Shown: positions 32,468 to 56,999 of the stretch, one piece after another
Numbering within the stretch: the first letter of the stretch is position 1
Layout: each line of letters begins with the position of its first letter
Assembly: GCA_905221605.1 (NCBI GenBank)
Contig: CAJNDS010002262.1
Coordinates: 356,001 to 420,000 of the forward strand
Length of the DNA stretch: 64,000 bases
Direction: 5' to 3'
Source of the DNA: Symbiodinium natans
Taxonomy: Eukaryota; Sar; Dinophyceae; Suessiales; Symbiodiniaceae
The notes under the pieces: model-generated
The model's database searches: none
What the model saw: only the letters and a program-made list of their open reading frames with translations
Told to the model about the DNA's origin: nothing
Program-made: the position numbers and the translations under genes

Positions 32468-35400
32468 CTGAGTTTCATTACTTCGGGTTACAACAAAGGG
32501 ACCCCTAAAATAGACATAGGACCCCAAAAGGTACCCCGAGTATCGTAAACCCCCATTTTATTGACGGGGGTAGCGACAGCCTTAAGCACTGTGGGCTGGC
32601 AAGACCATGCGAAAAGCAACTGGGTTAACGGTTGACCCGGTAACCTGGCTTCATGGCTGTGTGATTTACCCGCGTCGTGGTCTTGAACCCTGCCGAGACA
32701 CAATGTGGGTGAAGGTGTCGCGGTCAAGCTGCCACAGCACACAGTCTTCCTGGAGGGCATGAGACTGCCAGACAAAGGGACAGCACGCCAGTTCACACTG
32801 CATTCTTGCGCTTCCTCAGCAGAATTTAGGCACTTGACTGATATATTAGATCATAAATATATTATTAAAGATATTGAAACTGAAACGTCCCTTTTAAATG
32901 ACTTCTTACATAATGAACACTTACTTGCGACGCTGTCGCGCCTTCGCCTCCACCGAGGCTGCACGGGGGCAGTTGTAAAGCAGAGCAAGCTCACCTGCAG
33001 TTTGAGGAGGTGCGGCCAGTGACATCCCTTGCCAAGTGCATTCACGGGTGCAACTCTGGCAACCTGCCAAGCTCCCGACCGAAGACATCGCCCGGCTCAC
33101 ACTTCTTCACCACCGTCTCCTCCGCATCCTCGCCCTTCTTGATGAGACAACTCGGCGTCAGGAGCAGTCTGAGTACGGCTCAGCAGCAGACAAAGTGGCA
33201 TGGTTTGCCTGCATCTGCCAATGGTTCCCCTCCCCCGAAAGGCTCTTCAGCTTCCTCTGACAAGAGATTATGAAAAGTCTTGTCTCGCTGTACGTGCCAG
33301 TCCGCAACCCAGGCTGCCTTGACCCGACTAAATGCGCATCCGAGCTGCTCCAAAACGCCCGACTCAATGACGAACAAGAAGTCGCCGTTGTCACCTGCAG
33401 GTCGGACAGTTTGTAGACCAACGAGTCCTCCCCACAGCAGAAAGTCACTCAAACGACGCTTCGGCCTTGGTTGATCACGCGGTTGCCAACTTTCGCGTTC
33501 ACTTCCTTCATTGCACCAATGACGATGTTGAGATCATTCCTGAGCACTGCAGATCACGTTGCGGCTGCAATGTTCGAAGTTCGTGACATGGTCACGACGG
33601 AAACGAAGTGCCAGCTGCTGGCACGAGTATACCTGTCGTGCTAGCAGGAAGCAAAAGACGTGTGTGAAGCCAGGGGGCGTGTCCAGGTTGGAGAAGAGGA
33701 AGGACTTCACCAGACAGCCCTGACGCGCACGGCGTGAGAAGGGTCTTGCAAGCACTCGCAAACGCGGATCCGGGTGGGACTCTCAACTCTGCACTGTGAT
33801 GGTACTGTAACATGGTAGGGGTACTTGGACTTCTGGCACAGCCACACACACCTCCTTAAAAATGGCTGGAACTGGCCAAGGGTGAGTGGCCTTGAGGCGG
33901 TCCTTCTGCTCGTCTGATTTGATGATCACCGGAGGCACGAATGCCTTCTTGGCGTTCCTTTGTGAGGGTCGGTGGCCATTGGGGGCTTCGGATTCGGAAA
34001 CTCTCAGATTCGAGAACTCCTGCGAGAATAACAGAAAGTTCTCAAATCAACTCAAAAGCCTTTGAACAGCATGAGAGCCCGCACAAGTCAGAATGGTCTG
34101 GCAGTTCCCACAACGTTGCTTAAAAGAAGATCGCGAGCTGTTTACCTACTGAGGTACCCCCACTAAAGTATCATTGCGAAACGCAATGTGCAAATGCCGC
34201 AGAGAGGCCACTCACCATAAGCTTCGGCAGAGACGCTGGTTCGACTCGGCGCGGAGAAGCACTTTGCATACATGAAGAAGAGACAGGACGAACATGCCAT
34301 GCACATGGCGACAGCAGGCGCGTGCGGCGCTGCCTCGCTTCAAGTGCCTGAGGCGCCCACCCGCGGTTGTCCATGTCCTTCTCCCAGCCGGGAGGTGGCT
34401 CATCGTCCTCCGGGAAGACATGGGATCCAGCAGTGGCTTCAGAGGCCTTGCCCTTGTCGCAGACAATCTACTCTAGCCGCTGCAAACAGGGGTTGAAGGT
34501 CTCCTCGTCATCTTCCTCTTCCTCCTCCTCCTCTACTGGTGCGGCGCTTTCCGTCACCATCTTGGCCGCCTCCTGCACCTATCACGCAAGAGGGCTTCTC
34601 AGGGACTTCTCATGAGGCTTCGGGGGCTTGGGGCCTCAGGGCTTCAGGACACAGGCTTGCAATGGCAAAAGAAGATGTCTCAAGCTTTCGACTGGCGAAC
34701 TGGGACAGTGGCAGGGGGCAACAAAGTTCGTCGTCAGCCAGCTGATGTAGAGCAGATGATTTCATGGAAGAGTGTTAGAGTCCCTCAAGCGAGGATTGAT
34801 CCTGTCCCCGCCAGCATTCGGCTCTTGCACACCCTGATACCACCAGGCCTGACCCTTCAGCTTGTTGACCTGAGCTTCCATGGTCGCGCAATGCTGCAGT
34901 GACTTCAAAAACCAGCGAAGCTTGCTAGATACATACTGAGCTTGGCTTTTCACCTTCACAGCCATGTCCTCATTCTCCTTGACCAGTTTGTCCTTCTCTT
35001 CCGGGCTCAGCAACTTGTCCTGTCAACGGCTTGCCCTCAGAAGAGGACTGAGGCTCTGAGAACTGCTTGCCGTTGTGAAGACAGCCATACTGATACCCAC
35101 GTGCGGGCCATCCTCCTCTGCGGCTCGCTTGCCTTCAAGCCTGCCGCCGCCGTGCTGCGATCTATGCTCAATCTGCTGGTCTTCTGTTCAGCCAGGGGGC
35201 CAGTCCAGCATGAAAGGCACAGGATCCTGGAAGAAGCATTAGGGTTTGGGGTTTAAAGTTTAGGGTTTAGGGTGGAAATGCTAAACCCTAAACCCTAAAC
35301 CCTAAACCCTAAACCCTAAACCCTAAACCCTAAACCCTAAACCCTAAACCCTAAACCCTAAACCCTAAACCCTAAACCCTAAACCCTAAACCCTAAACCC

Positions 35401-35526
35401 CACACCAGTTCTTTACAACATGAGACCCCCTGGACGATTCGTCAGTGGGTACTATCCTTGGGCATCTTGTGGATGCACTCTGCCACCATCTCTTCGAGCA
35501 CCGGGTTCAACAGGTCCATAATGTAC
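31502..35526 (-). CDS. cAMP-dependent protein kinase regulatory subunit, about 20 microexons
   Basis: The product holds the PKA catalytic subunit inactive and releases it on cAMP binding. Exons, in transcription order, are 35457-35526, 35201-35226, 35113-35140, 34954-35019, ~34880-34893, ~34480-34572, ~34364-34455, 34209-34261, 33891-33957, 33679-33719, 33466-33539, 33349-33394, 33080-33150, 32942-32994, 32702-32749, 32414-32467, 32200-32259, 31982-32071, 31859-31933, 31686-31736 and 31502-31538. A probable further exon starts at 31262 (INVADLMTK). Domains in order are RIIa dimerisation, charged linker, pseudosubstrate, and two cyclic-nucleotide-binding domains. Reading phase is kept across every firm junction. 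Donors at firm junctions are mostly GC, with some GT and two GA; acceptors are nearly all AG|G. The first exon with the start codon and the last exon are missing. Confidence 0.9.
31604..31654. repeat. Foldback element in a PKA-R intron
   Basis: GGGGGTTTCCGAAATTAGGGG ... AGTTTCGTAAACCCC, the same family as 8383-8468. It lies wholly in the intron between exons 31686-31736 and 31502-31538. Confidence 0.75.
32484..32553. repeat. Second foldback element in a PKA-R intron
   Basis: CGGGTTACAACAAAGGGACC ... AGTATCGTAAACCCCC, a diverged member of the 8383 family. It is inside the intron 32468-32701. Confidence 0.6.
32702..33719 (-). other. PKA-R cyclic-nucleotide-binding domain A
   Basis: Six exons (33679-33719, 33466-33539, 33349-33394, 33080-33150, 32942-32994, 32702-32749) give GCLVKSFLFSNLDT, NDLNIVIGAMKEVNAKVGN, RVINQGDNGDFLFVIESGVL, KKGEDAEETVVKKCEPGDVF, GELALLYNCPRAASVEAK and EDCVLWQLDRDTFTHI. 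The phosphate-binding cassette is GELALLYNCPRAAS, with the Glu that contacts the ribose and the Arg that contacts the phosphate both present. The site should therefore bind cAMP. Confidence 0.9.
34209..34572 (-). other. PKA-R acidic linker and pseudosubstrate exons
   Basis: The acidic segment EAAKMVTESAAPVEEEEEEE runs from 34572. A second segment has FPEDDEPPPGWEKDMD (~34380-34440). The exon 34209-34261 then encodes SRTSVSAEAYGEW, which matches the inhibitor site of PKA regulatory subunits (R-x-S-V-S-A-E). The residue after the basic position is Thr-Ser, so the site could be autophosphorylated as in type II subunits. The boundaries of the middle two exons are approximate; the 34209|33957 junction (codon TG|G) is firm. 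Confidence 0.8.
34954..35526 (-). other. PKA-R RIIa/Dpy30-like dimerisation exons
   Basis: Four exons join to give YIMDLLNPVLEEMVAECIHK, MPK, DPVPFMLDW, LEGKRAAEE and DKLLSPEEKDKLVKENEDM. This is the RIIa-type helix pair (hydrophobic PVLEEMV, then the typical DPVPFMLDWL) that dimerises R subunits and docks on anchoring proteins. The joins 35457|35226 (GA donor), 35201|35140 (GC donor, codon split TG|G) and 35113|35019 (GA donor) all keep phase. Confidence 0.85.
35227..35456 (-). repeat. PKA-R intron built of telomere repeats
   Basis: This 230-bp intron lies between the two RIIa exons. On the plus strand it holds a short G-strand array (35239-35274), the spacer GTGGAAATG, then an unbroken C-strand array of about 17 CCCTAAA units (35281-35400). 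Together the arrays fill roughly two thirds of the intron and face each other as an inverted repeat. Confidence 0.9.
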
Positions 35527-35550
35527 CTGGGCAGTTTCTTAAATTAGGAT

Positions 35551-35610
35551 CCCTAAACCCTAAACCCTAACCCCTAAACCCTAAACCCTAAACCCTAAAC
35601 CCTAAACCCT
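35551..35610. repeat. Telomere-type array upstream of the first PKA-R exon found
   Basis: About eight CCCTAAA units with one CCCCTAA variant. It starts about 25 bp from the acceptor of exon 35457-35526 and so presumably lies in the preceding intron. Confidence 0.95.
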
Positions 35611-36369
35611 TGTTGGGCACCCACTATGAGGCGGCGGCCTTCCAAAAGGGGCAAAAAAGGGACTCCAAATTGAGAGAACTACCCGCCTGAAGGCAGAGGA
35701 GCATAGTGATCGTAAGGCTGCGGTGCGCAGGACCGACGTGTGGGGGAGGAGCTGTCTCCGATCTCTGGCTGCTCTAGGAAGAGCTTGATCTGAACCCACA
35801 ACTCGGGGAAAATGATAAAGTTATCCCAAGTGATCTCTAGTGATTGACGTGCTCTCCAAGTGGCTTCTTTTTGTCCTCGGAGATCTTCAGCGCCTGGGGC
35901 TGCGAAGGCACTGCCGTGATCGCGCCCCGCAAAAAACCCTGAACCCCTACAATCCGACCTCAAACCTGAAATTATAGCTCTCTGAACCACTATCCTAAAG
36001 CTTCCGTGCGCCAGAAGCCTTAAATGACGGAATCCCGGAACAGAGCGCACCGAGGTGCTTCGAGCCCCTCCATGGCGCCGGCTTCTCTCCGAAAAAGCAA
36101 ACTAGAATCGGGTGTGTCAGGGACTTGGGGTCCCGCCTTTTTGAGCCGAAAGCCCAAACGAGAGTGCGATGTTATAGTAGGGCCACAGGGCTTCACCAAT
36201 GTCTAGGGAGCTTAGAGCTTAGGCTTCAGCATTGAGCTTCCTCCTCGGTGTGCCTAAACGCGAAAACCCTGGACTGCCGGCCACTTCCGCAGCCTCCACA
36301 AAGGACTGCAGACGTGCCTTGGTCCGTAGCTTAGCTGCTTGGCCATGCTTGCCACACACGAACGAAAAA

Positions 36370-36580
36370 ATGGCATGTATACATACATACATACATACAT
36401 ATATATATATATATCTATCTATCTATACTTATGCTACCATATGTATATATATATATATGTATACACATACACCTTCCATTCCATTACTTTACATTCCACC
36501 ACATTACAATTCATCGTGTGACAAGTTCTACTTTACAGTTCAGCACCTGATATTACATCACACACACACACACGCACGCA

Positions 36581-36638
<58 letters not shown>

Positions 36639-36830
36639 ATGCACGCACGCACAACAAGCACACGCACGCACTCATTCATTCTATATCTATAAGTGTGAAT
36701 ATATATATATATGTCATATACATGTACATATACCTATGCATATACATATGTATATACATACATGCACATGCACGTGCATTTGCATGTGCATTTGCACATG
36801 CACATCCACATACACTGACATACTCATACA
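36370..36830. repeat. Microsatellite block (CATA, TA, CA/CG)
   Basis: CATACATA, (TA)n, (CA)n with CGCA units, and (TA)n again. The long-looking ORFs over it are artefacts of the repeat. Confidence 0.95.
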
Positions 36831-36921
36831 CATAAACAGGCAAACTCGCCTACCCGTGCGCGGACACATAGTTCATAAACGACACCGCAGCCCCTCTACC
36901 TGTTTATGCTTTGTTAAATTG

Positions 36922-50700
<13,779 letters not shown>

Positions 50701-50710
50701 AGGCTTCTGA

Positions 50711-50784
50711 CCCTAAACCCTAAACCTTAAACCCTAAACCCTAAACCCTAAACCCTAAACCCTAAACCCTGAACCCTGAACCCT
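50711..50784. repeat. Telomere-type array (CCCTAAA)n
   Basis: About ten units, one CCTTAAA and two CCCTGAA variants. Confidence 0.97.
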
Positions 50785-50879
50785 ATCTGATTGGCCACAA
50801 CAACGGCAACCACTGTCTCCACCAGGACCCGAACTGCTGAGAGTAGCCGCGATGCCTTGGGCTCATGGGATTGTATATA

Positions 50880-50944
50880 TGTACGCATCATACATATACA
50901 TATACATATATATATATATATATACATATACGTGGATATATATA

Positions 50945-50980
<36 letters not shown>

Positions 50981-51169
50981 TGTATGTATGTATGTGTGTA
51001 TATATATATAAGTTTATACTTATCTTTGTATTTATATTTATGCTTCTATTTATATCTATATTGATATCTATATCTACATCCATTTGTTTTTTATGTGTAT
51101 TGTGTATCTTGTGTCTACTGTCTTCTAGAGTCCACACATATATGTATTTATGTAGATCATATATCTACA

Positions 51170-51200
<31 letters not shown>

Positions 51201-51260
51201 ATGTATGTATGTATATACATATATATTACATACACCTATTTATATGTGTATTTTATACAT
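50880..51260. repeat. TA and TATG microsatellite field
   Basis: (TA)n, (TATG)n and degenerate T/A-rich sequence. Non-coding. Confidence 0.95.
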
Positions 51261-51940
51261 ATAAGAGGCAATGCTTGCAAGTATCGAAGAGATCTTCCCC
51301 AATTGATCGGCAATTCCTGACGTGCTGCAGCAAGGAAGTGCACGGTGTCGTGCATGCATTCGTGCCTGAACTTTTCGGGAAACAAGAGTCTGCGTGAAAT
51401 TCCTAACGTAGTTAAGCTCATCCCAGTATCCCTCACTCATTACTCGACTTTTCTGAGGATGGTTGCATCTGCTTGCTGCATGCTGCGCATGTCCTACTTT
51501 AACCTATGTGAAACTCCGTCATACAAAAGGATGTCATAACCATGACCCAAGCCTACATGAGAGCGCGCCCTGCCGGGACCCGAGCGACGCTGCGGAAGGC
51601 GACCGATTGCCCTCGCGAGAGCCACCAGCGGTGCTGCCTCACATGTACCATTCAGCGCTGAGAGTACTCCCATACCCATGACACGAACCACAAATTCTGC
51701 ACCGACACGTACGCGATCTGATTTCTTGCTTGCAGGCTTTCAGTGACTCTCATCTCACCACGAGCACCTGTACACCTTTTAGATGAGGACCTGATGTGGC
51801 GGGCCCGCTCCATGAACGACCACGAAAGCTAAGGCCCATCCTCATGCAAAGCAAGCTGCGACCTGTGTGTGCAAGCCCCCAGCTTCTCCTCAAAACCTAC
51901 TCAAACTTACTCCAAGGCTTCAGATTTCAGACGTCATGGC

Positions 51941-52300
51941 TCAGAACTGGTCTTTCACTGCCTTGACAGGGAACGCCTTGACGACCGTCGAGGCAGGCCG
52001 CGCCTTGACTGCCACCTCCTTGCCGAACATAACCCGTGTGCCGGCCTTCGTGGCTGCCTTCGTGCGGGTCTTGATCATGACAAGTCCGGGAAGGACAAAC
52101 TTGCCCGTCTTCTTCACCTCTGTCGCACCGATGTCAGCCAAGGAAGACAGCACCTGCGTCACCTCGCTCTTCTTCAGGCCTGTGCTCTCGGCCACCTGAG
52201 CGGCAATGCCACTCTTCGGCATCGCGCGCACTGCCTTCATCTTCATCACCTTCATGCTCTTGGCAGCTCCCGTGGCCTTCATTGCCTTCATGGGGGCCAT
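51941..52300 (-). CDS. HCc: Dinoflagellate HU-like major basic nuclear protein
   Basis: 119 residues, intact and in one exon, close to the ~113 residues usual for this family. It is a chromatin protein that replaces histones as a bulk DNA-packing protein in dinoflagellates, acting on nuclear DNA. The N-terminal ~28 residues are the Met-Lys-Ala-rich tail (MAPMKAMKATGAAKSMKVMK). Residues ~30-115 form a bacterial HU-like domain: SGIAAQVAESTGLKKSEVTQ, VLSSLADIGATEVKKTGKF, VLPGLVMIKTRTKAATKAG, then KARPASTVVKAFPVKAV. The beta-arm is shortened compared with bacterial HU, as in other members. The gene probably came from bacteria long ago. An AG at 52312-52313, 11 bases before the ATG and after CCCCGCTGAC, is a likely spliced-leader acceptor. 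Confidence 0.93.
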   Translation of the reverse strand: MAPMKAMKATGAAKSMKVMKMKAVRAMPKSGIAAQVAESTGLKKSEVTQVLSSLADIGATEVKKTGKFVLPGLVMIKTRTKAATKAGTRVMFGKEVAVKARPASTVVKAFPVKAVKDQF

Positions 52301-52311
52301 GGCTTCGAAGC

Positions 52312-52313
52312 CT
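52312..52313 (-). other. Likely trans-splice acceptor of the HU-like gene
   Basis: AG preceded by TTCGTCCCCGCTGAC, giving an 11-base 5' UTR. Short 5' UTRs after the spliced leader are common in dinoflagellates. An ordinary intron acceptor is the alternative. Confidence 0.4.
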
Positions 52314-52646
52314 GTCAGCGGGGACGAATCAGAACACTACGGGCGAATCTGAGCCTTTCCTGGCATAGGCGTGTGATTCGGAGCGCTGTACCAATGCTTG
52401 CTTGCAGGCCTTCACACAAGCGCCTGTACACCCCACCCCCGGCAGAAAGCAGCAAAAATCGCCTTTGTCTCTATCAAAAGGTTTGCCGAAATGAAAATCA
52501 TGTCTGCACAAGTTGTTGTGCAGCCATGGCGAAACCAGGGATGTGCCAAGGCTAGTGGTCCGGGCTTTTCAAAAGATAGACATCGATAGCTTCCCTTGCT
52601 TCGGTTGTCAAGGTTGCTGGAGGTGTTCGTGGGGCAAGGAGATGCC

Positions 52647-52720
52647 CCTAAACCCTAAACCCTAAACCCTAAAAACCCTAAAAACCCTAAAAACCCTAAA
52701 AACCCTAAACCCTAAACCCA
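52647..52720. repeat. Telomere-type array with an octamer/nonamer variant
   Basis: CCCTAAA units at both ends and four CCCTAAAAA-like units in the middle. The longer variant unit is locally amplified. Confidence 0.95.
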
Positions 52721-52802
52721 GGAATCGGAGGCCTCCGGGACCAGTCAGGGCCACCTGGGCCACCTGAGCAGCTTACGCTCAGAGATCAACACGCTCAGGA
52801 AT

Positions 52803-52903
52803 GGGGGTTTGCGATCTTGGAGGTACCTTTTTGGTGTCCTTCTTATAAGGGGATCCTACACTTGGGGCTCTATAGTAGGGGTCCCTTTCTGTCGTAAAAC
52901 CCC
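52803..52903. repeat. Foldback element, 8383 family
   Basis: GGGGGTTTGCGATCTTGGAGGTACC ... GGGGTCCCTTTCTGTCGTAAAACCCC. Confidence 0.65.
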
Positions 52904-52909
52904 AAACTT

Positions 52910-54080
52910 CTTGAAATGCACACAAGCGTCGGCGGAGGTGGGCGGACCCGGAGCCATCCGGCAAGTGGGAGAGTGGACACAAACTTAGGGTACCGTGAGA
53001 AGACTGTGAGTGGAAGAACAACTGTCTGGCCGTCCTTCAGCTGTTGAAACATATTCCCTTGCAAATTTGGTCCACGAGTGCTAGGACACCACGACAGACA
53101 ATTTGACTTGAGTGGATTTGCCAAGCCCTAGCAACGGCTGCAGCATGGTGTGCGCATCAGCGCCCGCGCTATAGCTGTTCAGGCAGGAACTGCCGATCGG
53201 ATCACGCAAAGTGCTCAAGAACGTGGTTCTGAATTTAGCACAGCTGGGCGAAGGTACCGGCGCTTAGTTGCGATGCACAAGAAGAAGCATGAAGAAATCT
53301 GCTGGCAGTTGCAGACTCTGCGCTTAGGGGATTTCTAGTGTGCCAAGCTTTTGCGCTCGCCGGGCTTGCTGGATGAAGCTTCAGCCACGTCCCCTCCAAC
53401 CCGAGTTCGCGCGGTTCATCATGAAGTCCTGGAGAGCTCTTGGTAAGATGCGTCTGTGTCAGCACTCGGCTGGCAAATGGCGTGACATGGTTCATGCAGT
53501 GGTCGAGTCAAGTCCTCCACATCAATGAGCGTGGCCTCCCAACGAAAAGCAGCATCGCAAGCCAGCACGCAAAGTGACAGCTGGCAAGTCGCAAGCGGAG
53601 AAGTTGCGTGCTTGTGCTGTGTTTGGCAGCTGTGTTTGGAAGACAGGCCTCATCGAGCGGGACAACGACGCCGCATTGCCTGGCAGCTGTCACTGGGCAG
53701 GCGCCCTCTGGTCAACTCGTCGGCACCCCTTTGGAAGCTGCGCGCACAGGTGCACGCAACCGATTTGTCATCTCTAGGGCCCAGCGGTCTCAGAGCAATA
53801 CAAAGGGGACCTTTCCTGCTTGACAGGAACCTAATCATCCCCACAAGAATCCCGCCCCCCGAAACACTACCCTAACTTCCTCGTAGCCCAAGTTTCCCAA
53901 ACCGCAAAAGCGAAGGAAATTGCCTTCTTACATCGATACACATGTATATACATAAACATATCTGTATATATATATATACATATATATGTATCATTTATAT
54001 ATACCATATATATATATATGACAATAGTATCCTTGTTGTACATAAAACAAAGTCTAAGAACGTGTAACAGAACCAAAGCG
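52910..54080. other. Unassigned stretch
   Basis: Short ORFs on both strands; a basic helical plus-strand frame at 53150-53338 has coiled-coil texture (RYRRLVAMHKKKHEEICW) but its strand disagrees with the neighbours. A TA microsatellite fills ~53940-54020. Confidence 0.3.
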
Positions 54081-54088
54081 CCCCCACC

Positions 54089-54194
54089 CTAAAGCCTAAA
54101 CCCTAAACCCTAAACCCTAAACCCTAGACCCTAAACCCTAAACCCTAAACCCTAAACCCTAAACCCACACCCTAAACCCTAAGCCCTAAACCCC
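54089..54194. repeat. Telomere-type array (CCCTAAA)n
   Basis: About 14 units with a few variants. Confidence 0.97.
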
Positions 54195-54309
54195 CCAAAA
54201 AAATCGCTTGAACCGGGCGACTCCACGCCACTCTTCTCGGGGCAGTCCTTTGCGAAGCCTGGCTCTCGACATCACTCGCTACAATGGGACTCGCAGATTC
54301 CAAAAAATT

Positions 54310-54490
54310 GAGGGGGGGGGGGGGGGTAATATATGATTGTTGGGTGTATACCATTCGGGGGGGGGGGGGTTAATATAAGCATATATATATATATATATAT
54401 AGAGATAAATAAATAGATAGATAGATAGGTAGGTAGGTAGATATAGAGATATGCATATATATATATATATATATATATATAGATCTGTTT
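54310..54490. repeat. Poly-G runs and TA/TAGA microsatellites
   Basis: Two G runs 30 bp apart, then (TA)n, (TAGA)n, (TAGG)n and (TA)n. Confidence 0.95.
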
Positions 54491-55086
54491 ATCTATTTGT
54501 TCATTTTTATTTGTTTACTTGTACCTATGTATTTTATGCTTACTTATTATTGTTTAACGAACTTGTGGGCTCATATATAGGAATGGAGTTAATTGCACTG
54601 CTGTTCGACCTTCTACAGTCCTGGCCTGGCATGGTGCCCTTTCCGTAGCGGATGATCTCTGTGATTTTCTGCGGCTCCTGCAACGCAAAGCCGCGCAAGC
54701 GCTGCGAAACGGCCAGCACATGGCTCAGGCACCGTCACTCCAGGTCACTCCTGCAGGAGCCCCCACCGCTCTAAGTCTTCCACATTCAAACCTCACATCG
54801 ACTTCACTTGCTGATGGTCTTTCACCTTTGGGCACGCGGCACATGCAACCGAGGAGCCCCTTGAAATGCGGATTGTGTTCATCCCCCCAGGATGGCACCT
54901 CAGGGGGTTTTTTAAAGCAGCCGTCGTTTGAACACATTGGGGACTTGAATCTGGTGTTCGGATCTGGGCACGGTGCCCAGCACATTTCGCCACAAAGACC
55001 TCCTTGCCATATGTGTACCACTCCTGGGCTCTCTTGATTGGCATCTTGGATCCGGGAACAAGCTCGCCAGCTGCTCTTATGGCATA

Positions 55087-55194
55087 TGGGGGGGTTTTGC
55101 GAAAATAGGGACCCCCCAATACAGATCCCCAAATAGTAGGACCCCTGATACTAAGGACCCCAAGAGGTACCCCTAATTTCGGAAACCCCCATAT
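55087..55194. repeat. Foldback element, 8383 family
   Basis: TGGGGGGGTTTTGCGAAAATAGGG ... CTAATTTCGGAAACCCCCA; internal GGACCCC repeats. This is one of the best-preserved copies, with ~20-bp inverted ends. Confidence 0.75.
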
Positions 55195-55351
55195 CAGCAA
55201 AGTATGTTCATGTACAGAATGAGCCAGAAGAATAACACGGCGAAACCCTGTTGCACTCCTCTTTCGAAACCTCCGTGGACGGAGTCGTTCTTCTTCGCTG
55301 GCGCTCCTTCCATGGCAGCCGTGAACCTTTGCCTCTCGGGCCGCATCACCC

Positions 55352-55909
55352 TTGCTTCCCCGAGCCTCCGGGGCGATGTCCGGCGCCTTGTCATCATCGG
55401 GTGGGGGCACCGGTGGGCTCCTGCCGGAGCCAGATGCTGTTCACGTTGGGCTTTCGGAGAATTTTGAGGATGGGAGAACGTGGGACCATGACACGGTGCC
55501 CTTCTTGCCTCTCGATCAACGGCCGTCGATCCTTGGGGAGGATACACAGAAGAGGCCGACAGCTTGCGTTCACCAGGGATCCTTACGTCACAACGTCCTC
55601 CGTCCCAAAGCAGCTGGGGCTGGCTCCAGGCCGTCGTCAGCTCCGCCCCCGAAGAAGTCTTGCGCTACGGCAGCGTTGGGGAGAGCGGATGCCATCAGCA
55701 ACAAGCAGGCCTTGCGACACGGCGCACTGAAACCTCAACTCTTGAAAGAGCGTTGGAAAGCATCCTGCCTACACCAATGTCAACTCCAGATATATTGGGC
55801 ATGCAGCTTCAAGGCCCCGAAACCCCCCTTGAGTCCTCTTGCCATGAACCCGAAAGCTTCCAGGCGGTCTCGGCTCGGCACCACAGCGCCCGCCGAGAAG
55901 GAGCCGTAG
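55352..55909 (+). CDS. Possible hypothetical ORF (plus strand)
   Basis: 185 open codons, rich in Gly, Pro and Ser with basic stretches (GSRPSSAPPPKKSCATAALG). No domain. It would be against the prevailing strand, and competing plus- and minus-strand ORFs overlap it. Weak. Confidence 0.2.
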   Translation: MLPRASGAMSGALSSSGGGTGGLLPEPDAVHVGLSENFEDGRTWDHDTVPFLPLDQRPSILGEDTQKRPTACVHQGSLRHNVLRPKAAGAGSRPSSAPPPKKSCATAALGRADAISNKQALRHGALKPQLLKERWKASCLHQCQLQIYWACSFKAPKPPLSPLAMNPKASRRSRLGTTAPAEKEP

Positions 55910-56733
55910 AAGCCAGAGCTGTCTGAGCTATCCGGGAGCCTGCCACAAAGCAGTCAAGATGCTGCAGAAAGGTGGTGCCTTGGGAAGTCCTACCAAGGCC
56001 ATGGCATCTTGACCGGACAACATGCATCATGGTTTCCATGCCCAGCATGGGCCTGCTTGTGGGTTTGAGAGAAGCCCTCCTTGCTGGGATGCCACTGGAC
56101 CGTTGTGGCCCAGGTGTGCTGAAAGCCTGCGTGCCAGGAGGGAAGGACTGTCAGTTGCCTTCTTCTGTGCTGTCAAATAGATATCGCCAACCCAAACAGG
56201 AACCGCAAGTCTGCCTCGGGAAGTACACATGCCGCCAGCATTAACAGACCTTCAGCGCACTTCTGCAAACCCTGCGGGGCTCAGCTGGAGCCTCTGTAAA
56301 CATGTGAGAATATCAACGCTCAAAAACGTGCTCAGAAGCGCTGAGTCCCGCTCCAATCCGTAGCCTCAGACGGTCAGGACTTAGGGACTTAGGGACTTAG
56401 GGCTGCTTTTGCCGCATCAGCTTCCATGAGTGAGGGGAGTGGCCAGTGACACACGCAGCACAGGTCCTGACCTACGCCAAACTTGCAACACCGGCAGCCA
56501 ACGGACACATTGCCCGCTGGATAGGGCAAGGAGACAGAGTCCAATCAAGCAACACGGACGACACCCTGCGCGGTGCCCAGGTTCTCATCGGCGCAGACAA
56601 TCTGACAACCTCGGCTTGGACTGCCGATCATCCGCCCCACATGTACTCAATGCGATGGGCATCTTGGAACATGTCACTGATATTGACATCGCTAGCAAAA
56701 GCTTAGGGCCACGCTGGATGTCTGAAAGGTGGG

Positions 56734-56859
56734 AGATACCCAATGCCCTTATTGGGGGTCCTTATTATGAGGGAATCCTACTATTTGGGGTCCTTATTAC
56801 AAGGGAATCCTACTATTTGGGGGTCTATATTGGGGATCCCTTCTTTCCGTACACCCCCA
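56734..56859. repeat. Foldback element, 8383 family, with internal duplication
   Basis: The inner unit CCTTATTA(T/C)(G/A)AGGGAATCCTACTATTTGGGG occurs twice in tandem. Outer parts are GGAGATACCC and CCGTACACCCCCAC. Confidence 0.7.
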
Positions 56860-56999
56860 CCTGTCTTGACATGTCTTGACTCTCAGTTTCTGCAGGTCTT
56901 CATCATGTTTCATGAAGCTTGAGCGAATACAATTGCACAAAGCAGCTTTTCATCGATGCGCGCGAAAGAGCCTGAAATCTTCAAAGGCTCTGGATCTTA

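Noticed and set aside
35281-35400. True chromosome end
   Set aside because: The array is internal, in an intron between two exons of one gene, and similar arrays occur in both orientations across the window.
51869-52555. Plus-strand 228-codon ORF antisense to the HU-like gene
   Set aside because: It is the shadow of the conserved minus-strand gene; its His/Leu-rich translation has no recognisable domain.
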